Part shown: positions 1-6,488 of the stretch, piece after piece | How positions within the stretch are numbered: position 1 is the first letter of the stretch | Layout of the letters: each line of letters begins with the position of its first letter | From: Planctomycetota bacterium | GTDB taxonomy: Bacteria; Planctomycetota; Phycisphaerae; FEN-1346 | Reading direction: 5' to 3' | Assembly: GCA_026386995.1 (NCBI GenBank) | Contig: JAPLMO010000413.1 | Coordinates: 1 to 10,052, forward strand | DNA length: 10,052 nucleotides | Translations under genes and position numbers: made by a program | Notes under the pieces: model-generated | Database searches by the model: none | Told to the model about the DNA's origin: nothing | Seen by the model: only the letters and a program-made list of their open reading frames with translations

Positions 1-806
1 TCCCAACTGACCTTGCCCGTGGCCGGGTCCACCGCCGTGATGCCGTGGGCGGTGCTCGAAAAGATGATTTCCGGCCTGCCGCCCTCCGGCTGGTAAACGC
101 ACGGCGTGGAGTAGGCCGCAAGGGCGGTCTGCCGCTCGATCTGCCACCGCGTCTGGCCGGTCTTTCGGTCGAGGGCGATGAGCGAACTCTTGCCGGCCGC
201 GCGCTTGCCGGAAGGCGGGCCGCCGATCATCAACATGCGGTTCAGGTCCTCCTGGTCGTTGGCCAGGATGACGAGGTCGCCCAGGATGATCGGCGACTGG
301 CCGCTGCCGTGCTTCGCCACCAGGGGACCGAGGTTGCGGCGCCAGACATCCTTGCCGCCTGAGTCGAGCGCCAGGAGCGTGATCTCCTCCGGCGTCGACC
401 ACGTGACCACGATGCCGCCCGCATCGGCCGCCGGCGTGGAACTGGCGAAACTGTTGGCGTCGTTCTGGGCGTAGGTCTTCGACTCGAAATCGCGCTGCCA
501 GACCTTCGAGCCGTCCGATGACTTCAGGCACACGATCATGCGTTTGGCGGTCTCGGCGTCGCTACATGTGAGGAATATGCGGTCGCCCCAGAGCACAGGC
601 GACGAGTGGCCGCTACCCGGCAACTTCACCTTCCAGTTGTAGTCGTCGGCGGTCCACTTGGCGGGCACGGTCGTGGCATCGCTGATGCCCTGGCCGTTAG
701 GGCCGCGAAAGCGCGGCCAGTCCCCTTCCCCTGCCCGCAGTGCCGCAGTAATGATGAGGACGGCCGCGGCGGCGAGGGCAAGGCGAGTGAGTTTCGTATG
801 CGGCAC
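1..806 (-). CDS. Secreted PQQ-like beta-propeller repeat protein, N-terminal part (3' end beyond window)
   Basis: I translated this from the reverse strand: 268 codons remain open to the left edge, so the C-terminus is missing. The GTG start (804-806) is chosen because AGGAG lies 6 nt upstream (minus strand, 813-817) and a signal peptide follows at once (residues 1-25, hydrophobic LALAAAAVLIITAAL, ending RA/GEGDW). After it comes DWPRFRGPNGQGISD (29-43), a common opening of planctomycete secreted PQQ-like proteins. Blade-type repeats with the D-x-x-T-G-x-x-x-W pattern end at W103 (SSDGSKVW), W155 (SGGKDVW), W221 (RKTGQTRW) and W268 (PATGKVSW). Family knowledge: this fold resembles BamB and PQQ-dependent dehydrogenases, but most planctomycete members have no proven cofactor or enzyme activity. 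It probably acts outside the cytoplasmic membrane. It is divergent from the ThuA-like gene. Substrate is unknown. Confidence 0.88.
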   Translation of the reverse strand, partial: MPHTKLTRLALAAAAVLIITAALRAGEGDWPRFRGPNGQGISDATTVPAKWTADDYNWKVKLPGSGHSSPVLWGDRIFLTCSDAETAKRMIVCLKSSDGSKVWQRDFESKTYAQNDANSFASSTPAADAGGIVVTWSTPEEITLLALDSGGKDVWRRNLGPLVAKHGSGQSPIILGDLVILANDQEDLNRMLMIGGPPSGKRAAGKSSLIALDRKTGQTRWQIERQTALAAYSTPCVYQPEGGRPEIIFSSTAHGITAVDPATGKVSW

Positions 807-841
807 GGGCGTCTCCTGTTCTGGGGGCGGATGGTCGGGGC

Positions 842-847
842 ATTATA
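842..847 (-). promoter_or_regulatory. Candidate -10 box for the PQQ-like gene
   Basis: The minus strand reads TATAAT at 847-842, a perfect sigma70-type -10 box about 36 nt upstream of the GTG start. This would give a leader of roughly 30 nt that contains the AGGAG site. No convincing -35 hexamer lies 16-18 nt further upstream, so the call rests on the -10 match and its position. Confidence 0.4.
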
Positions 848-892
848 CCGGTTCCGGCAAGTCTTGCGCTACGCCACACCGCCGGGTAACTC

Positions 893-921
893 TTGGCGCA
901 GCCCTCGCCCTGGTGTAACAT
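893..921 (+). promoter_or_regulatory. Candidate promoter for the ThuA-like gene
   Basis: TTGGCG (893-898) and TAACAT (916-921) are separated by 17 bp; each matches the sigma70 consensus at 4 of 6 positions. The predicted transcript would begin near 928 and reach the GAGGTGA ribosome site at 963-969. This is a weak match in GC-rich DNA and is tentative. Confidence 0.25.
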
Positions 922-972
922 TCCGGCATGCAGCAAGAACCGATCCCGGACCTAAACAGAAAGAGGTGAGCC

Positions 973-1989
973 ATGCACAAGATGATTCCTGCATTCGGGC
1001 TTTTCACTGTGGCGCTGGTGGGATTGCTCGGGCCGCTCGCCGGCCGCGCAGCCGCCGAGGACCAGTGGGCCGTCCTGGAGGGCAAGGAAGGCCCCGGCAA
1101 GGGCAAGCACGTCGTCCTCATCGCCGCCGACGACGAGTACCGCTCTGAGGAGTTGATCCCGGCGCTGGCAAAGATCCTGGCCGAACGCCACGGCTTCAAG
1201 TGCACGGTGCTCTATGCGGTCAACAAACAGACCGGCGAGATCGACCCTTCGACCATGGACAACATCCCGGGCCTGGAGGCCCTCAAGACCGCCGACATGC
1301 TCATCCTGTCCATGCGGTTCCGCGAACTCCCGGACGAGCAGATGAAGTGCATCATCGACTACATCGACGCGGGCAAGCCGGTGATGGGCCAGAGGACTTC
1401 GACGCATGCCTTCAACTATACGAAGCACAAAGACAGCCCGTATGCCAAGTACAGTTTCAACAACAGGGCGTTCCAGGGCGGCTTCGGCCGGCAGATTCTC
1501 GGCGAGACCTGGGTCGACCACTGGGGCGACCACCAGAGGGAGGGCACGCGCGGCCTGATCGCCCCCGGCATGGAGGCCAGCCCCATCGTCAAGGGCTGCG
1601 AGGACATCTGGGGCCCGTCCGACGTCTACACGATCAACTCGCTGACCGGCGACGCCAAGCCCGTCATCATGGGCCAGGTCCTCAAGGGCATGGACCCCAA
1701 GGACCCGCCGAACGACGCCAAGAAGCAGATGCCCGTCGCGTGGATCAAGACGTACACCGGCGCCCAGGGTAAGGCCTCGCGGGTCTTCAACACCACAATG
1801 GGGCACAACGGCGACTTCGTCAGCGAAGGCTTCCGCCGCCTCCTCGTCAACGCCACCTACTGGTGCATGGGCATGGAAGACAAGATCCCCGCCAAGGCCA
1901 ACGTGGACCTGGTCGGCGAGTACAAGCCCAGCCCGATAGGCACGGGCAAGTTCGTCAAAGGCCGGAAGCCCGCGGACCTGAAACTCTAG
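973..1989 (+). CDS. Secreted ThuA-like domain protein (class I glutamine amidotransferase-like fold)
   Basis: 338 aa. The ATG at 973 follows a good ribosome site (GAGGTGA, 963-969) and opens a clear signal peptide (residues 1-28: basic start, hydrophobic core, AAA before E29). The mature part begins its domain with KHVVLIAADDEYRSEELIPA (residues 45-64), continues with HGFKCTVL and TADMLILSMRFRELPDEQM, then a GKPVMGQRTSTHAF segment, and ends with a RVFNTTMGH...RRLLVNATYW block. This set is typical of ThuA-like proteins. ThuA was named for trehalose utilisation in rhizobia; the planctomycete homologues are secreted, often near sugar or polysaccharide genes, and mostly lack a proven reaction. 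No polysaccharide genes are visible here. The gene stands alone: a divergent neighbour upstream and 584 bp of non-coding repeats downstream. I am confident of the family, not of the function. Confidence 0.88.
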   Translation: MHKMIPAFGLFTVALVGLLGPLAGRAAAEDQWAVLEGKEGPGKGKHVVLIAADDEYRSEELIPALAKILAERHGFKCTVLYAVNKQTGEIDPSTMDNIPGLEALKTADMLILSMRFRELPDEQMKCIIDYIDAGKPVMGQRTSTHAFNYTKHKDSPYAKYSFNNRAFQGGFGRQILGETWVDHWGDHQREGTRGLIAPGMEASPIVKGCEDIWGPSDVYTINSLTGDAKPVIMGQVLKGMDPKDPPNDAKKQMPVAWIKTYTGAQGKASRVFNTTMGHNGDFVSEGFRRLLVNATYWCMGMEDKIPAKANVDLVGEYKPSPIGTGKFVKGRKPADLKL

Positions 1990-2295
1990 GGCTGTTCTCA
2001 GGCTTTTCGCCCCGAAGGGGCACCAGAAAATAGCCCAGAGCGTAAGTACGTGTTTAGCGGGGCGAGGAAAAGGGGACTAAACTGCTCCGTTGAAAAGCCA
2101 CCAGAGGCGTGGCTCACAAGAGGATCATCAGGTTGTAGGTCAGTATCCGCAGGAGTACACGTGCAGGTCCACGAGGTCGGGTTGCGGCACTTTACGCAGG
2201 CGTACCACCATGTCGCTCCTTCAATGTTCGGGAAAGGCCGGTACTTTATGCGGATGGGGCGCGGGCGTCAAGGGCGTGGCACGACAGGGCGTGGC
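1990..2295. other. Non-coding stretch with short hairpins and decayed sequence
   Basis: No supportable intact gene is seen. A small hairpin, GCCCC-GAA-GGGGC (2009-2021), follows the ThuA-like stop codon. It has no T-run after it on either strand, so I do not call it a terminator. GTTTAG (2052-2057) and CTAAAC (2077-2082) form a short inverted pair that echoes the GTTTAG-headed repeats before nuoI. GTGGCACG occurs singly at 2276-2283 and matches the head of the REP-like doublet at 3622-3699. Minus-strand 2211-2114 may be the end of a dead transposase (listed separately). Overall it reads as a dumping ground of repeat fragments. Confidence 0.55.
2114..2211 (-). pseudogene. Possible remnant of a transposase C-terminus
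   Basis: On the minus strand, positions 2158-2114 translate as VLLRILTYNLMILL then stop. A hydrophobic tail with a TYNL/AYNL core is common at the extreme C-terminus of DDE transposases of the IS4-like group. The open frame extends upstream only to a TAA at 2194-2192. In a different frame, an ATG at 2211 with GGAG upstream (2217-2220) starts a 23-residue peptide that stops at 2140, so a frameshift would be needed to join the two. It may be a frameshifted, truncated insertion-sequence remnant, or chance. Confidence is low because the match is only about 14 residues. Confidence 0.2.
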
Positions 2296-2502
2296 TAGTA
2301 CTACAACGCTACTTTGCGCGGCGGGTCTCCGTACCCGCAGCGCGCCAGGGGCCGGCCAGACGGGGCTTGCGCTGAGGCAGCATCTCCTATGCCTCTGGCG
2401 CGCAACCAACCGATAAGAGCCCCCAGCCTGAGCCTCGCCGCAGCCCCGCGCGGCGGGTACAGAGACCCGCCGCGCAAACCCACTCGTAGCGTTGTAGTAC
2501 TA
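2296..2502. mobile_element. MITE-like element with long terminal inverted repeats
   Basis: A 207-bp block is bounded by inverted arms at 2296-2338 and 2453-2502. Reading inward, both arms start TAGTACTACAACGCTAC, then share a further 17 nt, one mismatch (C against T) and 8 nt more. The right arm carries a 7-nt insertion (GAGTGGG in the arm's sense). Both ends are TA, so the boundary fits insertion at, and duplication of, a TA dinucleotide, as in IS630/Tc1-mariner elements and their non-autonomous derivatives. The interior has nested pairs: GCGCGCCAG (2340-2348) with CTGGCGCGC (2395-2403), and GAGGCA (2374-2379) with TGCCTC (2390-2395). There is no credible coding frame inside, so it would depend on a transposase elsewhere. 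The repeat geometry is direct observation; the family is inference. Confidence 0.7.
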
Positions 2503-2535
2503 AAGGCCGCGGCTAAAACTCGCGGCGGCAAAACA
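2503..2535 (-). repeat. Fragment related to the GTTTAG-headed repeat family
   Basis: Directly beside the MITE-like element, GGCCGCGGCTAAAAC (2505-2519) nearly matches GGCCGCGGCTAAAC within the repeat cluster upstream of nuoI (7807-7820), differing by one extra A. On the minus strand it reads GTTTTAGCCGCGGCC. This suggests a dispersed repeat also present at this locus. It is short and GC-rich, so chance cannot be excluded. Confidence 0.4.
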
Positions 2536-2536
2536 G

Positions 2537-2565
2537 TTGACCAGACGGCCTGCCGCGCGTAGCCT
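2537..2565 (+). promoter_or_regulatory. Weak candidate promoter for the LNS2/HAD gene
   Basis: TTGACC (2537-2542) is followed after 17 bp by TAGCCT (2560-2565). The -35 is strong and the -10 poor. If used, transcription would begin within a few bases of the ATG at 2574, giving a nearly leaderless message. That would agree with the absence of a visible Shine-Dalgarno sequence there. Tentative. Confidence 0.2.
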
Positions 2566-2573
2566 GATATGGC

Positions 2574-3578
2574 ATGAAACGGCAACGAATCGCTATCGCG
2601 TGTATCTCGGGCGGCGCCCTGCTGCTGGCCTTGGCCGGGGCGGCGGTGCTGCGAGCCGACGTGGCGGACATCGCGGACCAGGCCGGCCAGAAGATCCTGC
2701 CCGCCCTTCGCGCCTCGGACCTGCTGGTCGTGGCCGGCCAGGAGGCTGAAATAAATGCCAGCCTCGGCACGGGCCTTCGCAAGGAAGGCTTGGCGGGCAA
2801 ACGCATCCAGTTCTTCCTGGGCGAGCAGATGCTCGGCGAAGCCGCAACCGACGGCGCCGGAACCGCAGTGCTTCGGTGGAAGGTGCCGGAAAAGCCAGCC
2901 GATTACCACATCCGGGCGGCCCTGAACCCGGCCGACCAGTCGCAGGAGAAGGTCGCCGACGCCGACATTTTCGTGGCCGCCCGCCCGAAGGACGCCACGC
3001 TCGTCGTCGTGGACCTCGACCGGACGGTCGTACAGTCGGGGTTTTTCAGCGTCCTGGTGGGCACGGCCAAGCCGATGGCCGGGGCGGCCGTGGTCCTGGG
3101 GCGCCTGGCCAAGGACGGCACCATCGTGTACCTGACGCACCGGCCGGACTTCCTCGCCCCGACCAGCAAGCGGTGGCTGACGGAGAACGGGTTCCCGCCC
3201 GGGCCGGTCCTGACGAGCACGATGACCACGCTGCTGGCCGGCAGCGCTCCCTACAAGGCCGTCCGCCTGGCCGCCGTGAAAAAGACGTTCCCGAACATCC
3301 TCGTCGGTATCGGCGACAAGATGTCGGACGCGAAGGTCTACGTCGAGAACGGCGTCCGCTCGATCCTCATGTTCCAGCCGGACTGGTCGGAGGACGAGCC
3401 GGAGAAGTTCGAGAAACTGGCGGACGAACTGGCCGCCCTGCCCGAATCGGTCCAGGTCGTGACCAACTGGCAACAGGTGGTCGCCGTCTGTTTCGAGAAG
3501 GCGGTTTTCCCGAAGCAGGACATGGAGAAGCGCCTGCGCGACACGGCCAGGGAACTCCGCCGCAAGGGCAAAGACTGA
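2574..3578 (+). CDS. Secreted Ig-like plus LNS2/App1-type HAD phosphatase-like protein
   Basis: 334 aa. Residues 1-28 look like a signal peptide (MKRQRIAIACISGGALLLAL, then AAVLRA/D). Residues about 50-138 resemble an Ig-like beta-sandwich (LVVAGQEAEINASL, then TDGAGTAVLRWKVP). The C-terminal half carries all four HAD motifs: D147-L-D149-R-T151 (nucleophile and acid/base Asp), T188 in YLTHRP, K228 in YKAVRL, and GIGDKMSDAK with D248 and D252. The order YLTHRPDFLAPTSKRWL, then FPPGPVLTS, is characteristic of LNS2 (Lipin/Ned1/Smp2) and App1-like phosphatidate phosphatase domains, so a lipid phosphate or another phosphomonoester is a possible substrate. Localisation outside the cytoplasmic membrane is inferred. 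The start has no clear ribosome site. An ATG 5 nt upstream hits a stop at once. Repeat elements flank the gene on both sides, so it is probably monocistronic. Confidence 0.8.
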   Translation: MKRQRIAIACISGGALLLALAGAAVLRADVADIADQAGQKILPALRASDLLVVAGQEAEINASLGTGLRKEGLAGKRIQFFLGEQMLGEAATDGAGTAVLRWKVPEKPADYHIRAALNPADQSQEKVADADIFVAARPKDATLVVVDLDRTVVQSGFFSVLVGTAKPMAGAAVVLGRLAKDGTIVYLTHRPDFLAPTSKRWLTENGFPPGPVLTSTMTTLLAGSAPYKAVRLAAVKKTFPNILVGIGDKMSDAKVYVENGVRSILMFQPDWSEDEPEKFEKLADELAALPESVQVVTNWQQVVAVCFEKAVFPKQDMEKRLRDTARELRRKGKD

Positions 3579-3587
3579 CTGAGCGGA

Positions 3588-3729
3588 TACTAGCGGGTGT
3601 AGTGCGTCAGTTACGAGGGGATGTGGCACGGCTGGCTTGTCCAGCCGTGGCGGAAGGCCCGCGAGGTTTTCCACGGCTGGACAAGCCAGCCGTGCCACAC
3701 CCGCTAAGACTGACGCACTACTAGCGGGT
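3588..3729. repeat. REP-doublet (REPIN-like) nested in a terminal inverted repeat and an 11-bp direct repeat
   Basis: Three layers are visible. Outermost, TACTAGCGGGT occurs directly repeated at 3588-3598 and 3719-3729. Next, TAGTGCGTCAGT (3600-3611) is perfectly inverted as ACTGACGCACTA (3709-3720). Innermost is a perfect 29-nt inverted pair (3622-3650 and 3671-3699), and each arm is itself a hairpin: CACGGCTGG-5 nt-CCAGCCGTG at 3627-3649 and again at 3672-3694. Each hairpin is headed by GTGG on its outer side (3623-3626, and CCAC at 3695-3698). GTGG or GTAG heads before a palindrome define REP sequences, and two in inverted orientation form a REPIN. A further ACCCGCTA (3699-3706) inverts part of the direct repeat. 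No T-run follows, so it is not an obvious intrinsic terminator, though it may protect or stop the upstream message. Confidence 0.75.
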
Positions 3730-3740
3730 AGAAATTCTAC
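3728..3740. promoter_or_regulatory. Palindrome abutting the nuo -35 box (possible operator)
   Basis: GTAGAA-A-TTCTAC has two perfect 6-bp arms around one base and ends immediately before the proposed -35 at 3741. It is AT-richer than its surroundings. A site for a dimeric regulator is possible; the regulator is unknown and chance is not excluded. Confidence 0.3.
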
Positions 3741-3769
3741 TTGTTGCGGATTTCGGGGGTCAGTATAAT
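3741..3769 (+). promoter_or_regulatory. Candidate sigma70-type promoter of the nuo operon
   Basis: TTGTTG (3741-3746) and a perfect TATAAT (3764-3769) are separated by 17 bp. Transcription would start near 3776, leaving a leader of about 57 nt before nuoA. It is the only strong -10 box seen between the LNS2/HAD gene and nuoA, and it lies just downstream of the REP-doublet element. Confidence 0.5.
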
Positions 3770-3792
3770 CGTTGGACTTTGTCAACAGAATG

Positions 3793-3812
3793 AGTCGGCA
3801 TTAAGGCCGACT
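3793..3812 (+). promoter_or_regulatory. Stem-loop in the nuo mRNA leader
   Basis: AGTCGGC (3793-3799) pairs perfectly with GCCGACT (3806-3812) around the 6-nt loop ATTAAG. It lies between the predicted transcript start and nuoA, ending 20 nt before the ATG. It could shape translation initiation or message stability. It is too small to be a recognised riboswitch. Confidence 0.4.
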
Positions 3813-3832
3813 ATCGCAGTTGGGAACGCACT

Positions 3833-4183
3833 ATGGACTACTTTCTGGTGCTCTTGTTCGTGGGGCTTTCGGCCGCCTTCGTTCTGGGCGGGCTGGGCTT
3901 TGCTTACCTGATCGCCCCCCACAAACCGGGGCGGATCAAGAACACCCCGTACGAGTGCGGCGAGCAGCAGATCGGCGGGGCGTGGATCCAGTTCAACGTG
4001 GGCTATTACCTTTTCGGCCTGTTGTTCCTGGTGTTCGACGTGGAGGCGGCATTCCTTTATCCCTGGGCAGTGGCGTTTCGCGACGTAGGGCTCGTTGGGC
4101 TCGTGGAGGCCCTGATTTTCCTCCTGGTGCTCATCGTCGGCCTCGTCTACGCCTGGAAGAAAAGTGCACTGGAATGGGTCTAG
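3833..4183 (+). CDS. nuoA: NADH-quinone oxidoreductase subunit A
   Basis: 116 aa, normal for NuoA (about 115-150). It is a small membrane subunit of complex I lying next to NuoH and NuoJ near the quinone-entry region. Three hydrophobic segments are visible (about 5-25, 58-80, 86-109). The loop between the first two holds the family motif PYECGEQ, and the second segment is introduced by [23 protein letters not shown], whose FDVE(A)AFLYPWA block is diagnostic. The ATG at 3833 has only a poor ribosome site (TGGGAA upstream). It is kept because the hydrophobic N-terminus begins at once and no better start exists. It is the first gene of the operon. Its last 10 bp overlap nuoB, implying coupled translation. 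Confidence 0.96.
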   Translation: MDYFLVLLFVGLSAAFVLGGLGFAYLIAPHKPGRIKNTPYECGEQQIGGAWIQFNVGYYLFGLLFLVFDVEAAFLYPWAVAFRDVGLVGLVEALIFLLVLIVGLVYAWKKSALEWV

Positions 4184-4869
4184 TCACCGATCGGCTGCCG
4201 CGGCTGGTTGAGAACATCCCCGGCGGCAGCATCCTCATAACGAGCCTGGACGGCGTCATCAACTGGGCGCGGCGCAACAGCCTCTGGCCGTTGGCGTTCG
4301 GCACGAAGTGCTGCGCCATCGAGATGCTGATGGCCACCGGGGCGCCGCACCAGGACCTGTCGCGGTTCGGGGCCGAAGTGGCCCGCCAGTCCCCCCGCCA
4401 GGCGGACTTCATGGTCATCGCCGGGGCGGTCGTCAAGAAGATGGCCCCCCGCGTTCGCATGCTCTACGAGCAGATGGCCGAGCCGCGCTACGTCATGGCC
4501 ACCGGCTCGTGCGCGATCTCGGGCGGCCCGTTCATGTACAACTCCTACACGATCGTGCGCGGCGTGGACGAGGTCATCCCGGTGGACGTGTACGTCCCCG
4601 GCTGTCCGCCCCGCCCCGAGGCGTTCTTCTACGGGCTGATGGCCCTTCAGCGGATGATCCGGGAAGGCGAGTCGATCGCGCGCGTGGGCATGCGCCGCAA
4701 GCCCGTCATGGCCGCTCTGCCCCAGGGCATCAAGCCCGAGGACTTCCGCGACGAGGTCCGCCGGCTGCTGGAATCCGAAAACGATATCAACGTGGACGAA
4801 GTTGCCGCGTCCAAGATCTGGCTCGAAAAGGTCGACCAATGGATGGCGAAGCACTTATTGAAGCCGTAA
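4174..4869 (+). CDS. nuoB: NADH-quinone oxidoreductase subunit B (N2 cluster)
   Basis: 231 aa. NuoB carries the N2 [4Fe-4S] cluster, the last electron carrier before quinone. All four ligands are present: the tandem pair C46-C47 in [11 protein letters not shown]113 in GSCAISGG, and C144 in PGCPPRPE. The [10 protein letters not shown] and [11 protein letters not shown] motifs make the family certain. The common GACA motif is GSCA here, a mild variation. The ATG at 4174 lies inside the end of nuoA; the frame is open further upstream to 3820, but that part is simply nuoA read in another frame. The length is at the long end for NuoB, owing to a charged C-terminal tail of about 60 residues after the last Cys motif. 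nuoC begins 31 bp before the nuoB stop. Confidence 0.96.
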   Translation: MGLVTDRLPRLVENIPGGSILITSLDGVINWARRNSLWPLAFGTKCCAIEMLMATGAPHQDLSRFGAEVARQSPRQADFMVIAGAVVKKMAPRVRMLYEQMAEPRYVMATGSCAISGGPFMYNSYTIVRGVDEVIPVDVYVPGCPPRPEAFFYGLMALQRMIREGESIARVGMRRKPVMAALPQGIKPEDFRDEVRRLLESENDINVDEVAASKIWLEKVDQWMAKHLLKP

Positions 4870-5303
4870 TCGCGCTGGAGCCGGCGGCCGCGAAACGCGA
4901 GAAAGCCGACCGGCCGGCCGTCCGCGTGCCGCCCGAGAAACTGGCGGCGCTGGCGCTCGCTTTACGCGACGCGCCCGCCCTGGCGTTCGACATGCTCCTC
5001 GACCACACGGCCATCGACTGGCTGGCCGAGGGGCGGTTCGAGTTGGTCTACAACCTCTACTCGACCGTGCACGGGCATTCTCTTCTGGTCACCACGACCG
5101 TGCCGCGCGCCAGCCCGGTGGCGCCCACCGTCAGCGCGGTCTGGCTGATCGCACACTGGCAGGAGCGCGAGGTGTTCGATCTGATGGGCGTCCAGTACGA
5201 CAACCATCCGGACCTGCGGCGGCTGTTCCTGGAGGACGAGTGGCAGGGCTACCCGCTCCGCAAGGACTACAAGGACGACTACATGCTGGGGCTTCCCAAG
5301 TGA
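4839..5303 (+). CDS. nuoC: NADH-quinone oxidoreductase subunit C (30-kDa subunit)
   Basis: 154 aa, a compact form of the 30-kDa subunit and not fused to NuoD. It is a structural part of the connecting arm and packs against NuoD. The family signature EREVFDLMG is at 109-117, followed by [18 protein letters not shown] (123-140) and RKDY (141-144). The N-terminal 45 residues are Ala-rich and weakly conserved. The ATG at 4839 is chosen over the much longer open frame from 4308 because it has AAAAGG at 4826-4831, and everything upstream is nuoB in another frame. The gene overlaps the end of nuoB by 31 bp, and its TGA overlaps the GTG of nuoD. Confidence 0.95.
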   Translation: MDGEALIEAVIALEPAAAKREKADRPAVRVPPEKLAALALALRDAPALAFDMLLDHTAIDWLAEGRFELVYNLYSTVHGHSLLVTTTVPRASPVAPTVSAVWLIAHWQEREVFDLMGVQYDNHPDLRRLFLEDEWQGYPLRKDYKDDYMLGLPK

Positions 5304-6463
5304 CCGTTCATATCCGAACATTAGACGACATCTGCAAGCCGCCCGTCGGGGCCGGGAGCGCCTTGGACACGCAGGAATACCTCGTAAACATGGGGCCGCA
5401 GCACCCGATCGCGCACGGGTCGCTCAGGCTGGTCCTCAGGCTCGACGGCGAGACCGTCAAGGAAGTCACCCCCGTGCCCGGCTACGTCCACCGCGGCATC
5501 GAAAAGATGTGCGAGAGCCTCAACTACCGGCAGATCATCCACCTGACGGACCGCATGGATTACCTGTCGGCCCTGATGAACAACTGGCTGGTCTCCAAGA
5601 CGGTGGAGAAGGCGGCCGGCATCGCCACGAACCCCCGTATCGAGGCGATCCGCACGCTCATGGCCGAACTTCAGCGCCTCCAGAGCCACGTACTGTGGTG
5701 GGGCGTGGGGGGCATGGACCTGGGGGCGTTTACCCCGTTCCTCTACGGATTCCGCGAGCGAGAGATCATCGGCGTGCTTTTCGAGGAAACCATCGGCGCG
5801 CGGCTGACGATGAACTACATCCAGCCGGGCGGCCTCATGTACGATATCCAGCCCGACTTCGCCAGGAAGGTCAAAGACATCCTGGCGTACCTGAAACCCA
5901 TCATCGTGGAGTACGACACGCTCCTTTCGGGCAACGTCATCCTCCAGGAGCGGCTCCGGAACATCGGCATCCTGGACCCGAAGAAGGCCATCGCCCTGGG
6001 CTGCACGGGCCCGGTGATCCGCGCCAGCGGCGTCCCCTACGATCTGCGGAAACTCGAGCCCTACGGCGTGTACGACAAGGCCGAGTTCGACGTGGTCATC
6101 GGCACGCGGGGCGACTGCTGGGACCGGTACTACGTCCGCATCGAGGAAATGCGTCAGAGCATCCGCATCGTCGAGCAACTGATCGACAACATCCCCGAAG
6201 GGCCGCACATGGTCACGAAGTTCGCGGCCAAGATCAAGGTCCCCGAGGGGCTTTACTACGGCCACCTGGAGACGGCGCGCGGCGTGCTGGGCGTGACGAT
6301 CGTGTCGGACGGCAAGAGCGACAACCCGTACCGGATACACTTCCGGTCGCCAAACTTCAACAACCTCTGGGCCGTTACGGCGCTGGCGCCGGGGTGGCGC
6401 ATCGCCGACCTTATTGCGATTCAATCGAGCCTTGACCTGGTGATTCCGGATATCGACCGATGA
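5300..6463 (+). CDS. nuoD: NADH-quinone oxidoreductase subunit D (49-kDa subunit)
   Basis: 387 aa with the GTG start at 5300, which overlaps the nuoC TGA (GTGA). The 5240 ATG in the same frame lies inside nuoC, and the next ATG (5390) would cut into the core. NuoD forms the quinone-reaction chamber with NuoB. The motif NMGPQHPIAHG lies at 30-40 and MDYL at 86-89. H39 and Y88 have the same spacing as the quinone-binding His38 and Tyr87 of Thermus Nqo4. The usual HPSTHG motif reads HPIAHG here, keeping both histidines. Further family blocks are FTPFLYGFREREII, CTGPVIRASGVPYD, RGDCWDRY and the terminal DIDR. The normal [NiFe]-hydrogenase-type metal cysteines are absent, as expected for NuoD. It is followed by a REP-like cluster, not by nuoE. 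Confidence 0.96.
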   Translation: MTVHIRTLDDICKPPVGAGSALDTQEYLVNMGPQHPIAHGSLRLVLRLDGETVKEVTPVPGYVHRGIEKMCESLNYRQIIHLTDRMDYLSALMNNWLVSKTVEKAAGIATNPRIEAIRTLMAELQRLQSHVLWWGVGGMDLGAFTPFLYGFREREIIGVLFEETIGARLTMNYIQPGGLMYDIQPDFARKVKDILAYLKPIIVEYDTLLSGNVILQERLRNIGILDPKKAIALGCTGPVIRASGVPYDLRKLEPYGVYDKAEFDVVIGTRGDCWDRYYVRIEEMRQSIRIVEQLIDNIPEGPHMVTKFAAKIKVPEGLYYGHLETARGVLGVTIVSDGKSDNPYRIHFRSPNFNNLWAVTALAPGWRIADLIAIQSSLDLVIPDIDR

Positions 6464-6488
6464 ACGAACGCGAGACAAAAACATCGCC

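Noticed and set aside
2009..2021. Intrinsic terminator after the ThuA-like gene
   Set aside because: The stem is only 5 bp and has no following T-run on either strand.
2314..2562. Small plus-strand frames within 2050-2562
   Set aside because: They cross the terminal inverted repeats of the MITE-like element, have no ribosome sites and show no recognisable protein features.
3622..3699. Intrinsic terminator after the LNS2/HAD gene
   Set aside because: The hairpin is strong, but no T-run follows, and the doublet structure with GTGG heads fits a repeat element better. A secondary role in termination remains possible.
2301..3785. Long minus-strand open frame of 494 codons opposite the LNS2/HAD gene
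   Set aside because: It is antisense to a gene with intact HAD motifs and a signal peptide, runs through the MITE-like and REP-like repeats, and its translation is the Arg/Gly/Pro/Ala/His-rich type expected of GC-rich shadow frames.
3820..4173. N-terminal extension of nuoB that would make a 349-aa protein
   Set aside because: This part is nuoA read in another frame. The ATG at 4174 gives a normal NuoB length and N-terminus.
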